Positions 25,841 to 34,925 are shown, counted from the stretch's first letter. The stretch: DNA of 64,000 bases from CAZCVI01 sp964502145 (GCA_964502145.1 CAZCVI010000027.1:1-64000); one strand, 5' to 3'. Numbers and translations are program-made. Notes: generated by a model not told the origin, from the letters alone.

Positions 25841-26269
25841 ATGAGCAAAATAAAATTATTCGAAAGTAAGCAAGTCAGAATGCAGTGGGATGAAAAAAAA
25901 GAGAGATGGTTTTTTGCAGTTATTGACGTAATAGAGATAATTTCAGAGAGTGATCGACCAAGAAAATATTGGAATGATTTAAAGAAGAAATTGAACCAAG
26001 AAGGCTATCTTGAAGTGTCCGAAAAAATCGGACAGTTGAAAATGATAGCCAAAGATGGCAAAATGAGAGATACCGATGTGGCAGACACGGAAACTCTTCT
26101 TAGAATCGTACAATCGATCCCTTCTCCAAAAGCCGAACCATTTAAGAGGTGGCTCGCCATGGTCGGATACGAAAGGATAGAAGAAATCGAGGACCCGGAG
26201 TTGGCATCAAGACTATCTGTTCCTCCTCCATGCATAACATCGTTTTTCAATTCGTCAGGCAGTGACTGA
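25841..26269 (+). pseudogene. truncated BRO-N domain (phage antirepressor-like) protein
   Basis: Residues 1 to ~125 are a BRO family N-terminal DNA-binding-type domain (WFFAVIDVIEIISESDRPRK ... PKAEPFKRWLAMVGYERIEE). Homologues normally continue in a helical C-terminal region; here the sequence breaks after EDPELAS into about 18 unrelated residues and a stop. It sits between the cooC genes and the rest of the CODH operon, on the opposite strand, as part of an insertion. Confidence 0.65.
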
Positions 26270-26360
26270 CGAATTGCTTTCGGGATCAGAATACTCCCAT
26301 CATGTGCCAGTTGATCGGCGAATTTTTCCAGCCTTCCCATAATCCATCTTATTTTAATGA

Positions 26361-27128
26361 TTAATTCATAACCAGAAACTGCTGGAGAAAGAGGTCCAGT
26401 TTAACGGCGATAGGATTTTCATCGGGAAAAAGCAGCAGGTTTTTGCCAGTTTCGCCGAATTCTGCCAGTTCGGCGTCTTCTGGCAGGCCAATTAAGAAAT
26501 CTGCACCCACTGTGGATTGAAGTTCTTGGGCGCGGGGTGGTAATTCATGGTGGCGCAAGCGATTGATAATTATCGCCAGACGGTCGTATTTTAATTCCAT
26601 TTCCAAAGCCAGATCAAAGAGGCGTTTGATGGTTTCCAAGCCTCGTTGGGAGGGGTCGGTGACCATAATCAATAGGTCCACCTTTTGCACAATGCGGCGG
26701 GAGAGGTTTTCTAAGCCAGCTTCATTGTCTAACACGACATAGGGATATTGGGAGGAAATCTCCGTTAAGACAGATTTTAGTACATTATTGGCGTAACAGT
26801 AACAGCCGGGGCCTTCGGGGCGGCCCATGGCGATGAGGTCGAAGTTTTCTGCTTCAACAAGGGTTTCTGCGATCTTCATTTCCAATAACTGTTGTTTGGC
26901 AATGCCTGTGGACAAACCTTTTCCAGCGATTTCGCGGGCTTCTTCGCGGATGCTGCCCACCGTTTTCTCTGCTTTTACGCCAAGGGTTTCATCCAAGCAG
27001 GTATTGGGATCTGCATCGACAGCCAGAATGGGCACACAACCACGGTGAATCAATCGTTGAATCAATAAAGCGGCCACCGTGGTTTTCCCCACGCCCCCTT
27101 TCCCTGTAATCGCCAGCAAACAACTCAT
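26361..27128 (-). CDS. cooC: CODH nickel-insertion ATPase CooC, copy 2
   Basis: A 255-aa P-loop ATPase of the MinD/CooC family that supports nickel insertion into CODH or ACS. It has the deviant Walker A GKGGVGKTT, a DADPN motif and the CooC metal-binding CYC (GPGCYCYAN). GGAG lies 7 nt before the ATG. It lies 87 nt after the other cooC, with a dispersed repeat between. Two CooC-type proteins could serve CODH and ACS separately (AcsF versus CooC), which sequence alone cannot settle. Confidence 0.9.
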   Translation of the reverse strand: MSCLLAITGKGGVGKTTVAALLIQRLIHRGCVPILAVDADPNTCLDETLGVKAEKTVGSIREEAREIAGKGLSTGIAKQQLLEMKIAETLVEAENFDLIAMGRPEGPGCYCYANNVLKSVLTEISSQYPYVVLDNEAGLENLSRRIVQKVDLLIMVTDPSQRGLETIKRLFDLALEMELKYDRLAIIINRLRHHELPPRAQELQSTVGADFLIGLPEDAELAEFGETGKNLLLFPDENPIAVKLDLFLQQFLVMN

Positions 27129-27142
27129 CTCATTACTCCATA

Positions 27143-27200
27143 TAAAAGCTTTTGGAAGTCCAGAAACCTTTTCTCGAAAAGGTTTTTGGCCGCCGGAGGC
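27143..27200. repeat. GCCTCCGGCGGCC-type repeat between the two cooC genes
   Basis: Reverse orientation: AAACCTTTTC/GAAAAGGTTT stem followed by GGCCGCCGGAGGC. Confidence 0.8.
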
Positions 27201-27215
27201 ATAAGAGACAATCCT

Positions 27216-27995
27216 TTATCCTTCATTTGCGATTAATCTATTTAATATAGTATTAAATATGCCCAGCATATCTACACTTAAGCCATTTAGAACCGAGAGG
27301 CCGTCGCGGTCATTGCGGCGGATTTCTTCGGTATAGGGAATAAAACCTATCCATTCGACATCGAGCAAGTGCTGTTTCAGAAACTCTTCATCTTCTGGTC
27401 CGTTCACTTTATTGGCGACAAATTTAAGATGATGTAATCCGATTTCGCCCGAAAAACGGATGATGCGTAATGCGCAATCAATCGACCGTTGCCCCGGTTC
27501 AACTACTACCAGCAACGTATCCACTCCACGAGCTGTGGCGCGGCCCAGGTGTTCCACCCCTGCTTCCATGTCCATAATCAGAGTTTCATCTTTATATAAA
27601 ATCAGGTCTGTAACCAGCGCACGAATCAAAACACTTTCCGGGCAGGCGCAACCGCTGCCGCCTTGTTCAATAGCCCCAAGAACCAGCAACGCCACCCCTT
27701 CGTGGGTATAAGCATAATCTTTGGCAATGTCTGTCACTTCCGGGTTCAGTTTAAACATCTGGCCGTATTGTTTTACCTTGGCGCCCGTGCGTTCTTCAAT
27801 CAGCGCTTTTTGTTCCGAGATCGGGATGATCTTTTTTTGATCAGTTTCCGAGATACCCAGCGCAGCCCCCAGATTGGCATCTGGGTCCGCGTCCACGGCC
27901 AGTACTTTGTATCCCTGTTGCGCCAATAAAAGTGCCAGTGCGGCAGCTACCGTGGATTTTCCCACGCCACCTTTACCCGAAATCGCCAGTTTCAT
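27216..27995 (-). CDS. cooC: CODH nickel-insertion ATPase CooC, copy 1
   Basis: A 259-aa CooC/AcsF-type ATPase with GKGGVGKSTVAAAL, VDADPDANLG and the metal-binding CAC (GSGCACPE). Its ATG overlaps the stop of the upstream methyltransferase gene by one base (TAATG), so the two are translationally coupled. It differs substantially from copy 2, so the pair is not a recent duplication. Confidence 0.92.
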   Translation of the reverse strand: MKLAISGKGGVGKSTVAAALALLLAQQGYKVLAVDADPDANLGAALGISETDQKKIIPISEQKALIEERTGAKVKQYGQMFKLNPEVTDIAKDYAYTHEGVALLVLGAIEQGGSGCACPESVLIRALVTDLILYKDETLIMDMEAGVEHLGRATARGVDTLLVVVEPGQRSIDCALRIIRFSGEIGLHHLKFVANKVNGPEDEEFLKQHLLDVEWIGFIPYTEEIRRNDRDGLSVLNGLSVDMLGIFNTILNRLIANEG

Positions 27996-29080
27996 TATAA
28001 AAATCCTTGGAAGCCGTATTTTTCCCGCATGAATCGTGACAACAATTGCGTCATTTCAAAAACCTTTTCCGCATCTTCCAGGGCCAGCGAGCCAGTGCCG
28101 CAGGAGGGAGTGATGATGGCTTGTTCAACGATGAGTTGTTTATTAATACCCCGTGCCGCCAGATTATCCATCATTTTTTCCAAATGGTCTGCCAGAGAGG
28201 CCACTGTTTGCGTGCGAATGGCCGCAGAAGTAGGTACAATGCCCCAGGCCAACATGCCGCCCCGTTCCAGAAATTGTTTTACTGCTTCCGCGTAAATGGC
28301 AATGGTTTCGCCGAACTCAAAGGCATCAAAATTAACCATATCCACGCCCGCATCAATCAGAATGCTCCATTCGGTATTGCCGCAGCAGTGAATCCCGGCA
28401 ATGCCACCATCCGCATGAACGGCTTCAATCACCTCGTTGAGGTGCGCCACTACATCGTCCCGTTTCACAGAGATATAAGTAGAACTGCCAAAAGCGGATA
28501 AAATGGGTTCATCAATAAAACAGATGACATGCTGGGCATAGGGCCGGAACTTCTGAATCTGCCAGCGACATTTCATAGCCAGGGCTTTGATCACGACATC
28601 GCGGAACTCGTCATTATAATAAATAGCCCGTTTGTTCTCATCGGTGATGGTGAGGGCGAAACTGCATGGGCCCGTGGTTTGGACTTTAATAAAGGGCAGT
28701 TTCTCATCTCGCAGTTGCAGGCGTTTTTCCAGCGTATACAAGCCACGGGAAAATTCCGGGCTGATCTCAGTGGCAGAACAATCGCCATTGCCTTCGTCCG
28801 GGTCCATGGCCAGCATGTATTTTTCATAAAAATCAGCAAAAGCTTCCGAGTAATCACCGGAAGTCTCAAAAAACATGCGGCCTTTTTTGTGGTCGATTTG
28901 GATGCAGGGGATTCCTTCCGAGTATTGAATTTCCATTTGCTCATTCAAGCCTAATTTAGGCAGTTGCGGCCAGAAAGGAGCTTCTGTCAGTCGCGATAAG
29001 GAAATATCCACGGCATGTTCCGCATCTGTAAAGGGCATGCTGCCGATGCCAGTGGCTAAAAATTTGGGTTTGATAATCAT
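27995..29080 (-). CDS. MetE-like (core methionine synthase/UROD-fold) methyltransferase
   Basis: A 361-aa protein of the cobalamin-independent methionine synthase C-terminal/UROD superfamily, lacking the MetE N-terminal domain. The likely zinc ligands lie in IHCCGN and PSCGTGS. Core-MetE proteins of this kind occur in organisms with CODH/ACS, where methyl transfer from the corrinoid iron-sulfur protein to homocysteine has been reported; I infer that role here. AGGAGG is 8 nt before the ATG. First gene of the unit that includes both cooC genes. Confidence 0.8.
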   Translation of the reverse strand: MIIKPKFLATGIGSMPFTDAEHAVDISLSRLTEAPFWPQLPKLGLNEQMEIQYSEGIPCIQIDHKKGRMFFETSGDYSEAFADFYEKYMLAMDPDEGNGDCSATEISPEFSRGLYTLEKRLQLRDEKLPFIKVQTTGPCSFALTITDENKRAIYYNDEFRDVVIKALAMKCRWQIQKFRPYAQHVICFIDEPILSAFGSSTYISVKRDDVVAHLNEVIEAVHADGGIAGIHCCGNTEWSILIDAGVDMVNFDAFEFGETIAIYAEAVKQFLERGGMLAWGIVPTSAAIRTQTVASLADHLEKMMDNLAARGINKQLIVEQAIITPSCGTGSLALEDAEKVFEMTQLLSRFMREKYGFQGFL

Positions 29081-29227
29081 GATAGAGTCCTCCTATGGTT
29101 ATCTATAGAGAGCTGGATGACGTGGCAGGTGTCTGCCCATTGTGAAACCGGTTGGATAGCCGTTGCTTTTATTTTCACTTTTTTTTCCGCTAAGCCTTGG
29201 TTGTGATTCGATTTTGTCTTAAGAAAA

Positions 29228-29256
29228 ATAATACCATAATGAGCGGTAAAGAACAA
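29228..29256 (-). promoter_or_regulatory. sigma-70 promoter of the metE-like/cooC unit
   Basis: Minus strand TTGTTC (29256-29251), spacer 17, TATTAT (29233-29228). The leader is about 140 nt; I found no convincing cobalamin or SAM riboswitch in it, only a short GGCAG/CTGCC hairpin. Confidence 0.65.
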
Positions 29257-29343
29257 GAGAAAGTAAAAATTAAAAACGAAAAATGAAAAACTTCCAAGAG
29301 ACTGGCTAGCAATCGTATCCAAGACCAAGTTTTTGCCGCTTAT

Positions 29344-29368
29344 TAATGCGCCAGGATGGCGCGTCTAC
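29344..29368. repeat. single 25-nt palindromic element
   Basis: Identical over 25 nt to the left arm of the palindrome at 50034-50083 (stem GCGCC/GGCGC, loop AGGAT, tail TCTAC). It lies in the 29081-29996 gap. Confidence 0.85.
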
Positions 29369-29483
29369 AATAACTCCCAAGGAACGTGTTGTGTTATGCG
29401 ATATTTGCGCCAATTTGGTAAAAATAGTCGCAAAATTACGGAGGTTCCGCCCTCCATTACTGAAAATTGGAAATAGAGATTGA

Positions 29484-29629
29484 ACGTTCACCTTATTTTG
29501 TAGAACCGCCACCATATTTTGCTCTCCGTTCACCTTCCAACCCCGGCGGTTCACCATATTTTACTCAACCGTCACCCTTTTAGGCGGCCGTTCACCTTCC
29601 AAACCTCTCCGTTCAGTATTTTTTGTAGA
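29484..29629. repeat. seven-unit, 21-bp-period direct repeat array
   Basis: CACC (CAGT in the last unit) recurs at 29489, 29510, 29531, 29552, 29573, 29593 and 29614, within units of the form CCGTTCACC plus an AT-rich half. Units 3 and 6 are nearly identical, as are 2 and 4. It lies about 370 nt before the first TIR gene. There are no unique spacers, so it is not a CRISPR; it could be an iteron/operator array or a decayed minisatellite. Confidence 0.8.
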
Positions 29630-29928
29630 ATTGAGATACTCCAAACCCGGAAGTTGTATAATTTTCTGCTCTGGTTGAATGTTTTTTTCTCTCGTGTCAC
29701 CTCACCGCCCGACCATTGAGACATTTATGCTTCTTGGTGCATGTTTTTTCCACTTTGATGTATTCCCTTATTCGATTCAAAATGGTTCACGTCGCCCCAT
29801 TATCAAATTCCGGTTTTCCTATAATCCTACGAATCACGGTTCAGACACCATTTTTTACCAATAATAGAGAAGGAAATCTGCTTTTTTGTTTCGCATGGAA
29901 AGGAATTTAAAAATCACCGCTCTGGGAA

Positions 29929-29957
29929 TTGGCATTTTAACCTCCATATGGTATACT
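29929..29957 (+). promoter_or_regulatory. sigma-70 promoter of the first TIR gene
   Basis: TTGGCA (29929-29934), spacer 17, TATACT (29952-29957), about 40 nt before the ATG. The same spacer sequence recurs before the second TIR gene. Confidence 0.8.
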
Positions 29958-29996
29958 ATTGGCGTGTTTATACAGCAAGGAAACAGGACGTGTCTG

Positions 29997-31964
29997 ATGA
30001 GCAAGGTTTTTTTAAGTTATTATCATAAGGATGAACAGTTTGTCAGTGAATTATCTAACCGCTTATCGCGGGATGGAGTGGAGTGTGTATCCGATAAAGA
30101 ACCCATCCCCTGGGGCGACAATTGGATGGTTCATGTGGCCAAAAGGTTGGATGAATGCGATTTTATTGTCCTCATCTTAACCCCGGATTACTGCCGCACC
30201 GAATGGCCTAAATTGGAACAGTCTGCATTTATGGTTGAAAATTCCGAAACACGGCAGAAAAAAATACGGCCTCTGTTGTTAAAAGAGTGTCAAGCGGAAC
30301 TGCCCCCGTTTCTAAAACCCATTCAAGCAATGGATATCTCCTCCGCTGAAAAATTTGAAACCAATTACCCCACCATCTGCCAGGGTCTGGGTGGAGTCTA
30401 TAAGGAAACGCCACAGGTCTTAAAAAAGAAATTATTGCCTCTCAGTGTTTCCACCTTCTCGAAATTGATTAAAAACAATTATATCTATGTGGATAAAACA
30501 AAATATATCTATAATGTGGTGGCTAATGGTGGGGCGTACTTTTTATCCCGTCCGCGGCGATTTGGGAAATCATTGCTCATTTCCACGTTAAAAGAGATTT
30601 GCGAGGGCAACCGCGATCTTTTCGAAGGATGTTGGATTTACGATCGTATCCCGTGGGAAAGCTACCCCGTGATCCATTTGGATTTTTTGGAAGTGGATCA
30701 TAAAAGCCTGGGACTGTATAACGCCTTGAATAATTCATTGAATCGGATTGCAGGTGAGTTTGGCCTCCAATTGCAGGGCGATAGTATCTCCGAAAAATTC
30801 GCGGACTTAATACGTAAATTGGCCAAAGATAAGCCAGTGATTATCCTGATCGATGAATACGATAAACCGCTTACCGATTATATTGACAATTTAGTGAAAG
30901 CAGAAGAGAACCGCGAAACCCTTAAAAATTTCTTTTCCATCCTCAAAGGTTTGGATAAGTATATCAGGCTTCTGTTTATGACCGGGGTTTCCCGGTTTAG
31001 TCGGCTATCTATTTTCAGCGATTTGAACCATCTGGAGGATCTGACCTTTCACCCCAATTACGTGGCATTACTTGGGTACACCACCGAGGAAATTGAAACC
31101 AATTTCCATCATTATATCCAAGAATACGCCAGTGAGGTTCCCGATTATTCGCGAGACGAGTTGTTTAAAAAGCTAAAAGAGTATTATAACGGGTATTCTT
31201 GGGATGGGGAGACCTTTGTGTATAATCCCATTTCAATAATGAATTTTTTCTCCCAGAAAAAATTCAAATCCTTCTGGTTTGCCACGGGCACGCCCACTTT
31301 TCTTGCGAAAATGGCACGAACACGGGGGATTGATGTGATAGGGTGGGAAGAATTAGAAGTGGGCGATCAATTCTTTGATAAATTCGATATCGCCAACATT
31401 GATACCGACCTGTTGCTTTTTCAAACTGGTTATTTAACCATAAAAAAGTATGATGGCGAAACGTATACCCTATCCTACCCCAACCGGGAAGTGGAGAATG
31501 CATTCCTCTATAATCTGGTGGAAGAGTTCTCAGGGCAAGGACAGGCTGTTTATAAAAATACTGGTCGTGCCATAAGAAAAGCCCTAGAAAAAAACGACAC
31601 AAAAAGTTTCATCAATAAAATGAAATCTTTCCTCGCCGCGATTCCCTATCCCCTGGTAGAGGGTGAAGTAGAAAAGTATTATCATCTGGTTTTTTATCTG
31701 GTCTTAAAACTGGCCATGGGAAAAGTGAACCCGGAACATTTCAGTAATCGTGGGCGGATGGATATGGTAGTAGAAACAGACCATTATATATATGTTTTCG
31801 AGTTTAAAATGGGTAGCGCGGCAAAAGCCCTCGCGCAGATCAATGATAAAGCCTATTATGAACAATTCCTGACGCAACCAAAAAAAATAATCCTGATCGG
31901 CATTGGCTTCGACGCTGAAAAAAGAAATATTGCGGACCATCTCCAGGCCGAGATAAAATCATAG
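29997..31964 (+). CDS. TIR / AAA-ATPase-like / PD-(D/E)XK nuclease protein, copy 1
   Basis: A 655-aa protein. The start at 29997 (MSKVFLSYY) follows AGGA and begins at the first TIR strand. Residues 1-135 are a TIR domain with a candidate catalytic Glu74 (CRTEWPKLE). Residues ~148-480 are an AAA-ATPase-like domain with SRPRRFGKS (184-192) and the Walker B ILIDEYDK. The C-terminal ~100 residues are a PD-(D/E)XK nuclease: RMDMV ... YVFEFKMG (D, then E-x-K). TIR domains in bacterial immunity usually degrade NAD; here a nuclease is also present. It is a twin of 34965-36935. Confidence 0.88.
   Translation: MSKVFLSYYHKDEQFVSELSNRLSRDGVECVSDKEPIPWGDNWMVHVAKRLDECDFIVLILTPDYCRTEWPKLEQSAFMVENSETRQKKIRPLLLKECQAELPPFLKPIQAMDISSAEKFETNYPTICQGLGGVYKETPQVLKKKLLPLSVSTFSKLIKNNYIYVDKTKYIYNVVANGGAYFLSRPRRFGKSLLISTLKEICEGNRDLFEGCWIYDRIPWESYPVIHLDFLEVDHKSLGLYNALNNSLNRIAGEFGLQLQGDSISEKFADLIRKLAKDKPVIILIDEYDKPLTDYIDNLVKAEENRETLKNFFSILKGLDKYIRLLFMTGVSRFSRLSIFSDLNHLEDLTFHPNYVALLGYTTEEIETNFHHYIQEYASEVPDYSRDELFKKLKEYYNGYSWDGETFVYNPISIMNFFSQKKFKSFWFATGTPTFLAKMARTRGIDVIGWEELEVGDQFFDKFDIANIDTDLLLFQTGYLTIKKYDGETYTLSYPNREVENAFLYNLVEEFSGQGQAVYKNTGRAIRKALEKNDTKSFINKMKSFLAAIPYPLVEGEVEKYYHLVFYLVLKLAMGKVNPEHFSNRGRMDMVVETDHYIYVFEFKMGSAAKALAQINDKAYYEQFLTQPKKIILIGIGFDAEKRNIADHLQAEIKS
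30975..31753 (+). repeat. 779-bp tract identical to 35943-36721
   Basis: Read base by base, I see no difference between the two tracts, while the flanking 5' parts of the genes differ at many positions. The tract spans the C-terminal part of the AAA domain and the following region, stopping just inside the nuclease domain. Confidence 0.85.
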
Positions 31965-32043
31965 GAAAAATAGCTGCTAGGCCAGAAATTTCTTTACCTG
32001 ATTATAGTCCCATTGCCTATGGCCTGAATATTAACAAAAATAT

Positions 32044-32088
32044 AAAAATTTTTGTCCAACTTTTTATAAAAAGTTGGCCGCCGGAGGC
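32044..32088. repeat. GCCTCCGGCGGCC-type repeat between convergent genes
   Basis: Stem CAACTTTTT/AAAAAGTTG followed by GGCCGCCGGAGGC, between the TIR gene and the YoaP-like gene. It may act as a bidirectional terminator. Confidence 0.75.
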
Positions 32089-32112
32089 ACCTCTTTTGTT
32101 TCTTCTTTCATT

Positions 32113-32898
32113 CTACTTTTTTCCTATCAGTTTATCCATGATGTTGCAGAAGCGGGTATTGCTGATGGGGTGATGGCTGATGACTTTATTATTATAAATC
32201 AGACAGAAGGTGCCAAAGGCGCCCGGCGTGTTTTGGGCTTCCTGAAAACTCTTTAAATCGATTACGGTCGGCTTGATACCGTATTTTTTTTCTGCGGTGG
32301 CACAGATTTCACCCACATTTTTCACCGTGTAGGGGCATTGGTCGGCACGAAGGATGATTAAACCGGGTCGGTACTGCTTGAGTTTTTCTTCCCAATTGCC
32401 AAAGAACTGGGGGTCCGGGGCATTGGGGGTGAATTTTATTGCCAGTAACTCAAAATCAGGCTTTGCAGTATCAACAACCGTAAAACCATTCTTTTCAAAC
32501 AGTGCTTTGCCCACCATAAAGGAACCTTGGCGGGTGACCACGGCCACGCCGTGTTTATTTTCTTTTTGGGCATCCGTGATACACCCTTGCAGCAATAGGG
32601 AACCATAGCCTTTGCCTTTGTAGGCGCTTTTGGTGCCGGAGAAAATACAATGAATAAACATGTAGCCTGTGGCTTCTACAGGGCGCCAGCAGTATTCGCC
32701 GGGGATGTATTCGATCATGCCCAGCGTACCATCTTTTTCCGAGTAGAGGGTTTTAATTTTTAGTCCCTGGGCAAAACGATCTTGCAACCATTGGATTTTT
32801 TCCGGGTAACCCGGTCTGCTTAAGTTTTTATAACCGCATATGCCGTAGTTTAAAATATTGTCGCTGTCAGTATCAATGATTTTAATGGGTTCAGTCAT
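32113..32898 (-). CDS. YoaP-like GNAT acetyltransferase
   Basis: A 261-aa protein with an N-terminal GNAT fold (acetyl-CoA-binding region YKGKGYGSLLLQGCI) and a C-terminal YoaP-type domain (RADQCPYTVKN ... GAFGTFCLIYN). I set the start at 32898, where GGAG is 6 nt upstream, rather than 32910. Substrate unknown. It has its own promoter-like TTGAAA-N16-TAAAAT at 32941-32968 on the minus strand and is divergent from the PRTase-DprA cassette. Confidence 0.75.
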   Translation of the reverse strand: MTEPIKIIDTDSDNILNYGICGYKNLSRPGYPEKIQWLQDRFAQGLKIKTLYSEKDGTLGMIEYIPGEYCWRPVEATGYMFIHCIFSGTKSAYKGKGYGSLLLQGCITDAQKENKHGVAVVTRQGSFMVGKALFEKNGFTVVDTAKPDFELLAIKFTPNAPDPQFFGNWEEKLKQYRPGLIILRADQCPYTVKNVGEICATAEKKYGIKPTVIDLKSFQEAQNTPGAFGTFCLIYNNKVISHHPISNTRFCNIMDKLIGKK

Positions 32899-33067
32899 GT
32901 TTTGCTCCATATTAATATTCGTTGTTATTCTGCTATGAGTATTTTATCACCTATCCACATTTTTTCAAGTCCCGGCCCTATATCTATTCAGTTTTGAGCA
33001 TTGGAAATAGGGAAATAGGTGCCAGTCCAAACATTCACACCATTAAAAAATTCCAATCTTATCCAAG

Positions 33068-33096
33068 TTGACAATTCGCTCAATTGGAGTTATATT
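33068..33096 (+). promoter_or_regulatory. consensus sigma-70 promoter of the PRTase-DprA cassette
   Basis: TTGACA (33068-33073), spacer 17, TATATT (33091-33096). The leader is about 27 nt. Confidence 0.85.
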
Positions 33097-33129
33097 ATTC
33101 ATATGAAAAAACGCAAAGGTCTTTGAAGT

Positions 33130-33729
33130 ATGAGCATTCTACCGACGAATGTTCAAGAATTGAAAAGCAATTTTTGGTACAGAGGCTGGGCCTTGGATAT
33201 CCATACCACTTCATCCATAAAAAAACCAGATGATCGTTTTGAAACCACGCGACCTCCTTTGGGAGAGGCATTGTATTTATTGAAATATCGCGATGATAAA
33301 AAGCAAATCGAACCTATCGCCCACACTGTTTCTAATTTCGTTTTAGCCCCTACGAATCATTGGTGGTTTCACTACATATCGGCAATAATTCCAGTGCCAC
33401 CGTCAAAAACACATCGGCCGTTTCAGCCAGTCTTTGAATTAGCCGAACAAATCGCCCGCCTATCGCACATTGAATGTCACTTGGATTACCTGATCAAAAA
33501 CAAAGATACAGACCAATCAAAAAACCTCCCAGCAGAGCAAAAACATCAAGAACTTATAAACGCCTTTTCAGTTGCAGACAATCGGTTTTCCAATAAGACC
33601 GTCTTGGTATTTGATGATCTTTATGATACTGGGGCCACCATGAATATAGTCTGCGATTTGCTTAAAAAATCAGGGAATGCGAGTTATATCTATATTTTAA
33701 CTGTCACCAAAACGAGAAAAGCAGGGTAA
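33130..33729 (+). CDS. ComF-like phosphoribosyltransferase
   Basis: A 199-aa protein with the PRPP-binding loop VLVFDDLYDTGATM at residues 158-171 and an upstream IIPVPPSKTHRPFQP segment typical of ComF-like PRTases. It lacks the N-terminal zinc finger of competence ComFC. It lies 4 nt before a DprA-like gene, so the two act together. Between two TIR genes, a nucleotide-modifying or sensing role in defence is more likely than natural competence; this is inference. Confidence 0.78.
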   Translation: MSILPTNVQELKSNFWYRGWALDIHTTSSIKKPDDRFETTRPPLGEALYLLKYRDDKKQIEPIAHTVSNFVLAPTNHWWFHYISAIIPVPPSKTHRPFQPVFELAEQIARLSHIECHLDYLIKNKDTDQSKNLPAEQKHQELINAFSVADNRFSNKTVLVFDDLYDTGATMNIVCDLLKKSGNASYIYILTVTKTRKAG

Positions 33730-33733
33730 TCTG

Positions 33734-34768
33734 ATGGAACCAAAAGTCGAAACATTATCCGAATACATGTGGTTCAGGTTATGGCGCACCAAAGGCATTG
33801 GCCCAAAAGCCATCGCTTTCACGTATCACTACTTCCATAATCAGGGAAAATCCATCATCGACATGGCAAATTCCACTCTGGCGAAATTGACCGCCACGTT
33901 CCCGGAATTGGTCGGCCCCATCTTATCCAAAATGAAACCAGAGGAAAAGGGTATCCTTCGCAAAGAGTATGAAATGATTAAAAATGCTGGGTTGACTATA
34001 ATACACCCAGAATCGGAACATTACCCAAACAACTATCTTAATTATGTGGAACAAATCGGTCTCCCACCACTTTTTTTCTGTAAAGGAAACATATCTCTCT
34101 TAAAAAAAAGCGGGGTGTCTATTGTGGGTTCCCGGAACGTTTCCCAAGAAGGTATTGAAATCACCAGGAAAATCACCGCTACCTTAACCCAAAACGGTAG
34201 AAATATTATTTCAGGATATGCCAAAGGAGTGGATACCATGGCCCACATGGGCGCTCTGGAGGCACGCGGAACCACTACCTTAGTACTCAGTTACGGTATC
34301 AATGAATTCAAAATAAAAAGAGAATTGCAAAACCTCGATCTGGGTTCCCGTGCGTTATTGGTCACACAATTTATGCCAGACGAAACATGGAAAGCACGTA
34401 ACGCCATGACCAGAAATAAACTCATCTGCGCATTATCTGATTCTGTAATTGTGATTGAATCTGGACCGGAAAGAGACGAGAAAGGTATCATGAGCGGCAC
34501 CTTCGATTCCGCCAAAAATGCCATCAAGATGGGGAAGAAACTATTCGTTTTAAGTCCCACTCTATTCAACGCGATTCCCCAGGGGAACGTTGATCTTCTC
34601 AAAATCGGTGGACAGGAAGTATTCCCCAATACGATTGTCGGTGATATGATGTCCTCCTCCACCCCACTCTTCCTCACTCCACCCACACGAATAAAAAAAG
34701 AAAGGCCAGGGCAATTAAAGCTCGATTTTAAACCCCAACACAACCTCCCACTTCATCCTTCCCCCTGA
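33734..34768 (+). CDS. DprA-like (SLOG/Rossmann) protein
   Basis: A 344-aa protein of the DprA/Smf family: VSIVGSRNVSQEGIEI, NIISGYAKGVDTMAHMGAL and RNKLICALSDSVIVIES match the Rossmann-fold DNA/nucleotide-binding core. An N-terminal helical region precedes it; the winged-helix C-terminal domain of competence DprA is not evident (the end is Pro-rich and short). With the adjoining PRTase it forms a two-gene cassette. DprA homologues outside competence loci have been proposed to bind nucleotide signals. Confidence 0.8.
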   Translation: MEPKVETLSEYMWFRLWRTKGIGPKAIAFTYHYFHNQGKSIIDMANSTLAKLTATFPELVGPILSKMKPEEKGILRKEYEMIKNAGLTIIHPESEHYPNNYLNYVEQIGLPPLFFCKGNISLLKKSGVSIVGSRNVSQEGIEITRKITATLTQNGRNIISGYAKGVDTMAHMGALEARGTTTLVLSYGINEFKIKRELQNLDLGSRALLVTQFMPDETWKARNAMTRNKLICALSDSVIVIESGPERDEKGIMSGTFDSAKNAIKMGKKLFVLSPTLFNAIPQGNVDLLKIGGQEVFPNTIVGDMMSSSTPLFLTPPTRIKKERPGQLKLDFKPQHNLPLHPSP

Positions 34769-34896
34769 ATAAGTGAAGAGAAGGTGTCAGGCAAAGAATC
34801 GCCCCATTTGAAATAGACATGCCAGCTTAGGAATCTCTCCTTGATTCTTGATTTTTGAAGGAATGGAAAGGAATTTAAAAATCACTGGTCAGGGAA

Positions 34897-34925
34897 TTTG
34901 CATTTTAACCTCCATATGATATACT
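34897..34925 (+). promoter_or_regulatory. sigma-70 promoter of the second TIR gene
   Basis: TTTGCA (34897-34902), spacer 17, TATACT (34920-34925). It is homologous to the promoter at 29929-29957; duplication begins near 34862, upstream of it. Confidence 0.75.

Noticed and set aside
26005..26340. 111-codon minus-strand frame over the BRO gene
   Set aside because: Mostly the antisense of the BRO domain. The first ~40 codons (26215-26340) could be a remnant of another gene but match nothing I know.
29081..29227. Cobalamin or SAM riboswitch in the leader of the metE-like/cooC unit
   Set aside because: I searched for the B12-box pattern and SAM-type helices and saw only a short GGCAG/CTGCC hairpin.
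29484..29629. Possible CRISPR array
   Set aside because: Units are contiguous 21-mers with no unique spacers, and no cas gene is in the window. The same holds for 56478-56789 and 61659-61868.
33130..34768. Natural competence locus (comFC-dprA)
   Set aside because: The PRTase lacks the ComFC zinc finger, the DprA-like protein lacks a winged-helix tail, and no other competence gene is present; the defence-type context fits better.
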